From Planctomycetes bacterium UBA2386 (GTDB lineage Bacteria > Planctomycetota > UBA1135 > UBA2386): DNA of 9,386 bases. The translations under genes were made by a program, and so were the position numbers. The stretch covers positions 47,520 to 56,905 of the forward strand of contig DDSQ01000125.1 of the NCBI GenBank assembly GCA_002343845.1, in the 5' to 3' direction. Below, piece by piece: positions 1 to 5,976 of this stretch (its first letter is position 1; the number at the start of each line of letters is the position of its first letter). Under the pieces are notes generated by a model. That model did no database searches. It saw only the letters and a list, made by a program, of their open reading frames with translations, and was not told where the DNA came from.

Positions 1-29
1 CGGATGTCGTAGGCCTTGAAGATGCTCAC
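1..29 (-). CDS. Phosphomannomutase/phosphoglucomutase, N-terminal end only (partial)
   Basis: Only the first nine full codons and part of a tenth lie inside the window. Read on the minus strand from GTG at 29-27 they give (M)SIFKAYDIR. Seen: this matches the N-terminal signature of bacterial alpha-D-phosphohexomutases of the AlgC/ManB type, whose N-termini typically read IFKAYDIRG or IFRAYDIRG. Family knowledge: these enzymes interconvert mannose-6-P and mannose-1-P (or glucose-6-P and glucose-1-P) for nucleotide-sugar, polysaccharide and glycan synthesis. The GTG start overlaps the TGA stop of the upstream aldolase in a GTGA junction. No Shine-Dalgarno sequence precedes it, so translation is probably coupled. 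Substrate preference cannot be judged from so few residues. The short but distinctive motif makes the family call fairly good; the catalytic phosphoserine loop lies outside the window. Confidence 0.72.
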
Positions 30-1087
30 GGGGTGATCACGGGTCGGGAACGGGAAAGGGAGGTGGCAAACGAGTGGGCTGCGTGCAGGCAGCGCGCGAC
101 GCCATCGTCACCGATGTCACGGTGCAGCACGAACCGCAAGCGGGCGGGGCCGAAACTCGCCGCGCGCACGCCGTGCGCGCGCAGATGCGCCAGCACGGCG
201 TCCGGTGTCGGGCCCCGCAGATCGAGCATGACGATGTTCGTCTCGACGGCGGCGACGTCGACGTGCGCCCAGGGGAGTTCGGCGAGACCCGCCGCGAGGG
301 TCCGGGCACGCGCGTGGTCGGCCGCGAGCAAGGCCATGCCGTCACGCAGCGCGAGCAGCGCTGCCGCCGCCAACACGCCCGCCTGCCGCATGCCGCCGCC
401 GAACGCCTTGCGCGCGCGGGTTGCCTCGCGCACGAACTCGGCCGAGCCGGCGAGCAACGAGCCGACGGGGGCGCCGAGCCCCTTGCTGAGGCACAACGTC
501 GTCGAATCGACCGGGGCGGCGAGGTCGGCGAGCCGACAGCCGAGCGCCACGGCGGCATTGCCGAGCCGAGCGCCGTCACAGTGCACGGCGAGGCCGTGCT
601 GACGCGCCGCAGCAGCCAGCGCCGCCACGCGGGCCGGGGTTCCGACCCTGCCGCCCGCCGAGTTGTGCGTGTTCTCGAGCACGAGCAAACGCGACCGCGG
701 GTAGTGCACGTCGTCGGCGCGCACCGCGGCCTCGACCTGCTGGGGCGTCGGGAAGCCATCGGCCGCCGCGATCGGCTTCACCTGCGTGCCCGACCAGCGT
801 GCGATGCCCCCACCTTCGTTGACGTAGACGTGCGCGCGTTCCTCGCAGACGAGCTCGTCGCCGGGCCGGCAGTGCAGATGGATCGCGATCTGGTTGGCCA
901 TCGTGCCCGACGGCACGAACAGCGCGCGCTCCTTGCCGAGCAACGACGCCCCTGCCTCCTCCAGCTCGCGCACGGTCGGGTCTTCCCCCCAGACGTCGTC
1001 GCCGACCACCGCCGCGGCCATGGCCGCGCGCATCGCCGGCGTCGGCGCCGTCATCGTGTCGCTGCGGAAGTCGGCGCCGGCAGTCAT
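26..1087 (-). CDS. ltaE: Low-specificity L-threonine aldolase (PLP-dependent)
   Basis: A 353-residue fold-type I PLP enzyme that cleaves L-threonine and L-allo-threonine to glycine and acetaldehyde in the cytoplasm. Seen: the family opening FRSDTMTAPT at residues 7-16, the PSGTMANQ cofactor-phosphate loop at 59-66, His86 in ERAHVYVNEGGG, the HCDGARLGNA segment at 169-178 with Asp171 as the expected pyridine-nitrogen partner, and LSKGLGAPVGS at 200-210 with Lys202 as the PLP Schiff-base lysine. Length is normal for the family (about 330-350). The ATG at 1087 is the only sensible start because the conserved block begins a few residues later; no Shine-Dalgarno sequence is visible. The gene lies head-to-head with the MFS transporter, and its TGA overlaps the start of a sugar-phosphate mutase. 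The symbol follows the E. coli homologue; L- versus allo-threonine preference cannot be read from sequence. Related beta-eliminating lyases are less likely given the length and motifs. Confidence 0.93.
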   Translation of the reverse strand: MTAGADFRSDTMTAPTPAMRAAMAAAVVGDDVWGEDPTVRELEEAGASLLGKERALFVPSGTMANQIAIHLHCRPGDELVCEERAHVYVNEGGGIARWSGTQVKPIAAADGFPTPQQVEAAVRADDVHYPRSRLLVLENTHNSAGGRVGTPARVAALAAAARQHGLAVHCDGARLGNAAVALGCRLADLAAPVDSTTLCLSKGLGAPVGSLLAGSAEFVREATRARKAFGGGMRQAGVLAAAALLALRDGMALLAADHARARTLAAGLAELPWAHVDVAAVETNIVMLDLRGPTPDAVLAHLRAHGVRAASFGPARLRFVLHRDIGDDGVARCLHAAHSFATSLSRSRPVITP

Positions 1088-1100
1088 CCAGTGCCGCAGG

Positions 1101-2432
1101 ATGCCCCGAGCCGAGACGAATGCAAGGCGAGCGGTCCCGCTTCCGCCGTTGCGCCGCGGCGCGCACGCGGCGACCCTTGCCCCTCTGCATTCCCTCGCCC
1201 GACAGCTCGCGTGGCTGCGCGTCTACGCGCTGCTGACCTACCCGTTCGCGTGCGTGCCGTTCCTGTTCTTGTGGTTCGTCGACCACGGCATGGACGAACG
1301 CGCCTACGGCGAGATCATCGCCGCCTACTACCTCGCGATGTTCCTCGCCGAGGTCCCGACCGGCGTGCTCGCCGATCGCTTCGGCAGGAAGCCGATGCTG
1401 GTGCTCGGCCCGGTCCTGCTGGCGGCGGGCTTCTCGGTGATGCTGGTGGCGCCGAGCTACTCGAGTTTCCTCGTCGGCGAAGTGCTGCTCGGGCTCGGCC
1501 ACGCCGTGCTCTCGGGTCCGCCGCAGGCACTGCTCTACGAGTCGCTGCGCGCGAACGGCGCCGAGACGCGGTTCCTGCGCGAGGAGGCCCGCATCGGCGC
1601 CCTGCGTCTCGTCGGCACCGGCGGCGCCTTCCTGCTCGGCGGCCTGCTGGCCCGCAGTTGCGCCCCCGACGGGCGCGCGTGGCACGCAGCGATCGCCGCG
1701 ACGTGCGTGCTGTGCGCGACCGCCGCCTTGGTCGCGACGCGCCTGCACGGCGGCCCGCCGCGCGAACCGCAGCACCTCGGCGCGTTCGCTCGCGCCGTCG
1801 CGGCCGAAGTGCGCCGGCCGGCGATCGCCTGGCTGCTCGCCTACTGGATCGTGCTGTTCGCGCTGCTGCGCTTCCCCTTCCACGACTACCAGCCGTGGCT
1901 GCGGGCGGCCGGGACCACGGTGCCGTTGTTCGCCGACCCGCTGTTCGTCGGCTGTCTGTTCGCGGCGATGAACTTCGCCGCCGCTCCGCTCAGCGCGCTG
2001 GTGCCGGCCCTGGTCCGGCGCTGCGGCAGGCCGACCCTGTTCTGGGCGATGCCGCTGGTGCTCGGCGCGTCGCTGCTGGTGATGGCCGGCGAACGCGCGC
2101 TCGCGGCCGCGGGCGGCAGCGGGGCGTTGGTCTGGCTCGGACTCGCGATGTTCTTCGTGCAGCAGGCGCCGTTCGGCATGCACCAGGCCCTGCTCGCCGA
2201 GTTCGTCAACCACCGGATCGCGCCCGCGACGCGAACCACCGTGCTGTCGGCACTTTCGCTTGGCGCGCGCGCCGTCTACGCCGGGCTCAACGTCGCGTTG
2301 TTCTGGCTCCAGGACGCGCGCGGCATGGCGCTGGCGTTCGCGGTCGCCGGCGCCGGCGGGATCGCCGCCGCGTCCGTCGTGCTGTGGCTTCGACCGCGCG
2401 GCGTGCTGCGGGGCAGCGGAACGATCGACTGA
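1101..2432 (+). CDS. Major facilitator superfamily (MFS) transporter
   Basis: An integral inner-membrane secondary transporter, 443 residues from the ATG at 1101. Seen: many hydrophobic helices separated by short loops, beginning around residues 40-60. The MFS motif A sits between helices 2 and 3 (PTGVLADRFGRKPML, residues 86-100), and a charged loop around 147-168 is followed by further helices to about residue 430. A YQPWL segment lies at 263-267, and RTTVLSALSLGAR at 378-390 resembles the RATVLS stretch of MFS proteins that carry the EIPTG-type motif A. The substrate is not deducible; relatives are usually annotated as multidrug or unknown exporters. The reading frame stays open upstream to 894, but that part would overlap the aldolase and lacks membrane character. 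ATG 1101 has only a weak GCAGG directly before it, and TTG at 1149 is a plausible alternative start (427 residues). Its stop is 6 bases from that of the convergent HEAT/VWA gene. Confidence 0.88.
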   Translation: MPRAETNARRAVPLPPLRRGAHAATLAPLHSLARQLAWLRVYALLTYPFACVPFLFLWFVDHGMDERAYGEIIAAYYLAMFLAEVPTGVLADRFGRKPMLVLGPVLLAAGFSVMLVAPSYSSFLVGEVLLGLGHAVLSGPPQALLYESLRANGAETRFLREEARIGALRLVGTGGAFLLGGLLARSCAPDGRAWHAAIAATCVLCATAALVATRLHGGPPREPQHLGAFARAVAAEVRRPAIAWLLAYWIVLFALLRFPFHDYQPWLRAAGTTVPLFADPLFVGCLFAAMNFAAAPLSALVPALVRRCGRPTLFWAMPLVLGASLLVMAGERALAAAGGSGALVWLGLAMFFVQQAPFGMHQALLAEFVNHRIAPATRTTVLSALSLGARAVYAGLNVALFWLQDARGMALAFAVAGAGGIAAASVVLWLRPRGVLRGSGTID

Positions 2433-2438
2433 TCCGGG

Positions 2439-4004
2439 TCAGCGCCCGAGGTCGACGTAGGTGCCGCCGTTCTCCGAGGCCAACTGCTGCAGGAACTCCT
2501 TCGTGAAGTCGCCGATCGCGATCGCGTGCAGGACCATGCGGTAGACCTCGTTGTGCTTGCGCACTTCGCGCAGGATCTCGTTGGTCTCGATCAGCTTGCC
2601 GACCGACGGCTTGCCGTCGCTCAGGAAGTAGACCGTGTCGAGCGGACTCTTGATCGCGTTCTTGTCGAAGCCCGTGACCGCAGCCTTCGGCGGCTTGTCC
2701 GGATCGACGCCGAACGCGGCGAGCAACGCCTTCAGCGTGTTGGTCTTGCCAGCCGCGAGGTTGGCCGCGCCCCCGAGCCCCGCGGCCGCGAGGCCCTGGT
2801 CGTCGGCGCCACCGATCGGGCGTAGTCCGCGCACGTGCGAGCGGGCGGCGTCCTTGTTGACGACGTTGGCAGGCACCAGCCGCTTCTTCCAGGGATGGAG
2901 GTCGGTCGCGAACGCGAGGATGTCGAAGTTCGTGGTCGGCCCCAGCGAATCGATCGCGTCGAGCAGCATCTGCTGCACGATCGTGAACTTCTTGAAGTCG
3001 CGGTAGCCCTGGAACTTCTCGCGCTCGACGACGAGGTCGTCCATCGAGCCGCTGATGTCGATGATGAACAGCACGTTCGTCGACGTCGTCGGGATCTTCG
3101 CGAACGTCGTGACCTCGTCCTTCTTGCCGTAGAAGGCATCGTACTTCTTGCGGCTCTCTTCCTTCTTCTTGATCTCCTCGTCGGTCGGGATGCGGTAGCC
3201 GGGGATGCCCGTGAGCGTGTTCCACTGCTGCTGCCAACGCTCGGGATCGACACCGAAGTCGAAGCCGGTGATCTTGAACAACGCGTCGGCGCATTCGGTG
3301 CGCAGCCGACCCGCCTTGCGCATCACGTCGATCAGCGGTTGCACCGCCGCCTGCGGGCGCAGCCGCGAGCAGGCGGCGATCGCGGCCGTTTGCACCTGCC
3401 ACTCGGCGTCGCCGAGCAACGCGACCACCGCGGGACCGTGCTCGACGACCTTCAGCGCGCCGATGGCGTCGATCGCGGCCATGCGCACCAGGGGCTCCTT
3501 GTCGGCGAGCAGCGCCGCCAGCAGCGGCGTCTTGCCGGGGTCACCGATCGACTGCAGCGCCCGCGCGGCCTCGTACTTCAGCGCCGCCGACGCCTTGGGG
3601 TCGCCGGCGACGGCTTCGATCGCCGGCACGCCGACCGCGATCTTGGCCGCGCCCAGCACCTTGACCACCAGTGCGGACTGCTCGCCATCCTTCGACTTCG
3701 GCAACTCGGCGATCCAGCCGTCGTACGTGCTCGGCGTCGTGTAGGTCTCGAGCACCGACATCGCCGCGTCCCGGATGGTCGACGACGGGTGCTTCAGCAG
3801 CTTCAGCAGCTCGTCCGCGGCCTTCACGCACTCGTTGCCCTTCAGGGTGAGCACGGCCTCGACCAGCAGCGGTTCCTCCTTGGTCTTGCGCCAGTAACGC
3901 AGGAACTCGCGCACCGCGTCTTCGCGCGCGGCGACGTCGCCCTGGGCGAGGCCCGGCGGCAGCAGACAGATCAGGGCGAACAGGCAGGCTAGGAATCGCG
4001 GCAT
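2439..4004 (-). CDS. Secreted HEAT-repeat and von Willebrand factor A domain protein
   Basis: A 521-residue predicted exported protein of unknown specific function. Seen: an N-terminal signal peptide (PRF followed by a hydrophobic core, likely cleavage after GLA near residue 20). Helical HEAT-like repeats with recurring alanine/leucine helices follow at about 45-245, for example KEPLVRMAAIDAIGALK at 169-185. A lysine/glutamate-rich linker at 275-297 leads to a VWA domain at about 308-520. The metal-ion-dependent adhesion site looks complete: DISGS at 316-320, a threonine in KTNT at 420-423, and Asp463 in FLSDGKP. VWA domains bind protein ligands through a divalent metal, and HEAT repeats are protein-interaction scaffolds, so a periplasmic or surface binding role is inferred. 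No lipobox is present at Cys13. It lies 63 bases downstream of the membrane-protein gene in the same direction, possibly co-transcribed. HEAT/VWA combinations are, to my knowledge, common in Planctomycetota. Confidence 0.85.
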   Translation of the reverse strand: MPRFLACLFALICLLPPGLAQGDVAAREDAVREFLRYWRKTKEEPLLVEAVLTLKGNECVKAADELLKLLKHPSSTIRDAAMSVLETYTTPSTYDGWIAELPKSKDGEQSALVVKVLGAAKIAVGVPAIEAVAGDPKASAALKYEAARALQSIGDPGKTPLLAALLADKEPLVRMAAIDAIGALKVVEHGPAVVALLGDAEWQVQTAAIAACSRLRPQAAVQPLIDVMRKAGRLRTECADALFKITGFDFGVDPERWQQQWNTLTGIPGYRIPTDEEIKKKEESRKKYDAFYGKKDEVTTFAKIPTTSTNVLFIIDISGSMDDLVVEREKFQGYRDFKKFTIVQQMLLDAIDSLGPTTNFDILAFATDLHPWKKRLVPANVVNKDAARSHVRGLRPIGGADDQGLAAAGLGGAANLAAGKTNTLKALLAAFGVDPDKPPKAAVTGFDKNAIKSPLDTVYFLSDGKPSVGKLIETNEILREVRKHNEVYRMVLHAIAIGDFTKEFLQQLASENGGTYVDLGR

Positions 4005-4067
4005 CCGCGGAGCACTCGGGCAGAGGGGTGCCGCGAGGCTACCCGCAAGGACCCGATCGCGCGCGGG

Positions 4068-5870
4068 CTACTGCGACCTGCCGCTCGCCGGCGGGGTCGG
4101 CGGAACGGGGGCCGCCTTGGGCTTCGCCGGCAGCGCGGCCGGGGCGCCCGCCCCGATCTCACGTTCGGCCAGGGCCTTCACCCAGTCGTCCTCCTCGCGC
4201 GTGAGGTCGAGGCGAACGCTCTGTTCGGCGTCGCCGCGCATCAACTCGCCGACGAGCGCCTTCGGCAACATCACGCGGTTGCTGCGGAACTCGAGCACGA
4301 CGTGGTCGTCGGCGATCTGGCTGAGGATGCTGCCGACGAGGCGGTTGTTGTTGGTCAGCCGCACCGAACCCGCGGTGACCTTCTGCAACGCCTCGTAGTC
4401 CTTCGACCCGAGCTGCGTCACGCGCGCGAGCTCCGCCGCGTCGATGGTGATCTCGCCGACGTCGAGCCGCAGCGTCACGTGCTCGGGCGCGACGCTCTTC
4501 ACGCTGCCGATGAAGTAGTTGCCGTTGCGCAACTGGGCGAAGGCGCGCATGCCCGGCATCACGCCATCGACCGCGAGCGAACCGGTGGCCGCCTGCACGG
4601 CATCGCCGATCATCAGGTTGTCACCGATCCGGACCAGGCGCTTGTGCGGGGACGGCGCATCCTTGACGACGGACGCCACCGGCAGGGTCGTTTCCGGGGT
4701 CGGCACCGGCACCACCACGGGCGGCACGGCGTCCGCGAGCACCGGCTCCGGGGGCATCTCCGGGCCGAACGGAACGTCGTAGGCGGGGACGACGGCGACC
4801 GGGACCGGGTCGGGCTCCGGAACGGGAGTCGGCGTGACGACGACGGCCGGCGGCGGCTCGGGCGTCGGCACCACGAGCGGCACAGCCGGCGGCGGCGCCA
4901 GCGCCACCCGGACGTGCGGCCGCTCGATGCGGATCTGCTGCACGCGCTGGGGTTCGAGGCGCAGGCCGATCCACTCGGGCCGCATCACCACCACCGCGGC
5001 CGACGCGGCCATGGCCAACAGCACGCCGACCGTCGCCGCCGCGCGGTTGCTGCGGCGGCGTGTCGGTGCCGGGCCGACCAGGACCGGGGTCTCGGTCTCC
5101 GGCGCGTAGATGTCGTGACCCTCGACCGCGGCCAGGTCCGGCGCATCCATGGCCACCGGCTCGGCCGTCTCCTCGGCCGTCTCCTCGGCGGCGGCGAGCG
5201 GCGCGATCTCGTCGACTTCCGCCAAGGCATCGACGTGGGCACCCGGCAGCGGCTCCCAGCCTGGTTCCTGTTCGACGGACTCGTCGGCGCTCTCGGCCAT
5301 CACCGGCGCCTCCACGGCGCCCCAGATGCCCTCGGCGGCGCTTTCGGCCTCGGTCAGATCGGTGGCCGCGTCGACGTGCTCGCTGACGACCTCGAGGTCC
5401 CGCGATGCATCGCCCTCGGCGGCATCCTCGACGTCCGGCGGCGCACCATCGACGAACTCGATCTCGGCGTCGTGGTCGCTTTCGATCGCGAGGTCCTCGG
5501 CCTCGCTGGGCGCCGGCTTCGCTTCGACTGGCGGCGCCTCGCTGGCCCTTGCCTCGCTCGCTGCGGTCAACGCCGCTTCCGCGTCGAGGTCGAGCTGCTG
5601 GCCGTTCCAGGTCTGGTTTGCGTTCTCCGCGAAGTTCGTGGGGCCGGCGAACTGCGGCTCGGGCGCGCGATCCGCCGCCGGGTCGGTGAACAGGACGTCC
5701 TCCGCGTCATCCTCACCGACAGGAACGGGGAGGACCGGCGGTGCCTCGGCACCGGCCTCTGGCGCCTCGAACAGCTTGTCGAGGTCGTCATGAGGACCGG
5801 CGAGGTCTTCGACGACGAAGTCGTCGGCAAGGAAGTCCTGGTCGTCGTTGCGTGCGGTGTCGCCGGTCAT
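4068..5870 (-). CDS. Hypothetical single-pass membrane protein: acidic N-terminus, proline-rich stalk, two small beta-rich repeats
   Basis: I do not recognise this 600-residue protein. Seen: residues 1-270 are very acidic and alanine-rich, with little predicted globular structure. RRRSNR at 271-276 precedes one hydrophobic helix (about 277-296), so the acidic half should be cytoplasmic by the positive-inside rule. Residues 326-397 form a proline/valine-rich stalk. Residues 410-545 look folded and contain two related units of about 42 residues: A at 441-483 (LRNGNYFIGSVKSV onward) and B at 501-543 (LTNNNRLVGSILSQ onward). These align over L-x-N-x-N-x(3)-GS-x(2)-S and then HV-x-L, resembling small SH3/Sm-like beta barrels by pattern only. 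The tail (575-600) is again rich in Pro and Ala. The start at ATG 5870 is preferred to an in-frame codon at 5942 because GGAG stands 5 bases upstream. The gene lies between selB and the HEAT/VWA gene. An envelope scaffold or signalling role is speculation. Confidence 0.8.
   Translation of the reverse strand: MTGDTARNDDQDFLADDFVVEDLAGPHDDLDKLFEAPEAGAEAPPVLPVPVGEDDAEDVLFTDPAADRAPEPQFAGPTNFAENANQTWNGQQLDLDAEAALTAASEARASEAPPVEAKPAPSEAEDLAIESDHDAEIEFVDGAPPDVEDAAEGDASRDLEVVSEHVDAATDLTEAESAAEGIWGAVEAPVMAESADESVEQEPGWEPLPGAHVDALAEVDEIAPLAAAEETAEETAEPVAMDAPDLAAVEGHDIYAPETETPVLVGPAPTRRRSNRAAATVGVLLAMAASAAVVVMRPEWIGLRLEPQRVQQIRIERPHVRVALAPPPAVPLVVPTPEPPPAVVVTPTPVPEPDPVPVAVVPAYDVPFGPEMPPEPVLADAVPPVVVPVPTPETTLPVASVVKDAPSPHKRLVRIGDNLMIGDAVQAATGSLAVDGVMPGMRAFAQLRNGNYFIGSVKSVAPEHVTLRLDVGEITIDAAELARVTQLGSKDYEALQKVTAGSVRLTNNNRLVGSILSQIADDHVVLEFRSNRVMLPKALVGELMRGDAEQSVRLDLTREEDDWVKALAEREIGAGAPAALPAKPKAAPVPPTPPASGRSQ
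5161..5189 (-). repeat. 12-base tandem repeat inside the membrane-protein gene
   Basis: The unit TCGGCCGTCTCC (plus strand) occurs twice in a row, followed by a partial third copy (TCGGC). In the coded protein it gives the EETAEETAE stretch near residues 229-237 of the acidic cytoplasmic region. Because the unit is a multiple of three, copy-number change would lengthen or shorten the acidic region by four residues without a frameshift. Confidence 0.7.
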
Positions 5871-5875
5871 GGAGT

Positions 5876-5879
5876 CTCC
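5876..5879 (-). promoter_or_regulatory. Shine-Dalgarno site that decides the start of the 600-residue membrane protein
   Basis: The minus strand reads CGGAGACTCC before ATG 5870, placing GGAG 5 bases from the start codon. It is the clearest ribosome-binding site seen in the window; the other starts have weak or no such motif. It supports ATG 5870 over the in-frame upstream codon at 5942, whose extra 24 residues (rich in Arg) look like translated leader. Confidence 0.55.
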
Positions 5880-5914
5880 GTTCCGAGCGGGAACTCGCTG
5901 CCTATCGGCTTCGC

Positions 5915-5936
5915 GGCGGCGTTTGCTGAGGCCGCC
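5915..5936 (-). other. Short GC inverted repeat between selB and the membrane-protein gene
   Basis: GGCGGC at 5915-5920 and GCCGCC at 5931-5936 are perfect inverted arms around a 10-base loop, 45 bases before the downstream start codon. There is no run of T after it on the minus strand, so it does not look like a classical intrinsic terminator. It could be a leader hairpin or chance in GC-rich DNA. Confidence 0.2.
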
Positions 5937-5976
5937 TCGCAACGCTCGGCAGCGCCCATGGCATCGGGCCCCCGCG

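Noticed and set aside
2427..2445. Possible selenocysteine read-through of the MFS TGA stop
   Set aside because: The frame after the TGA runs into the HEAT/VWA coding strand with no conserved extension, and no SECIS-like hairpin was evident.
74..2506. Plus-strand open frame of 810 codons across the aldolase and MFS genes
   Set aside because: Antisense/out-of-frame to two clearly recognised proteins. Its translation is Arg/Ala/Gly-rich low-complexity sequence typical of GC-rich shadow frames.
2835..3992. Plus-strand open frame of 385 codons opposite the HEAT/VWA gene
   Set aside because: Leu/Arg/Asp-rich shadow frame; the minus strand has a signal peptide, HEAT repeats and an intact VWA metal site.
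5871..5976. Promoter for the 600-residue membrane protein in the 106-base gap after selB
   Set aside because: Best -10-like element GATAGG has no acceptable -35 at 16-18 bases; matches are no better than 3 of 6.
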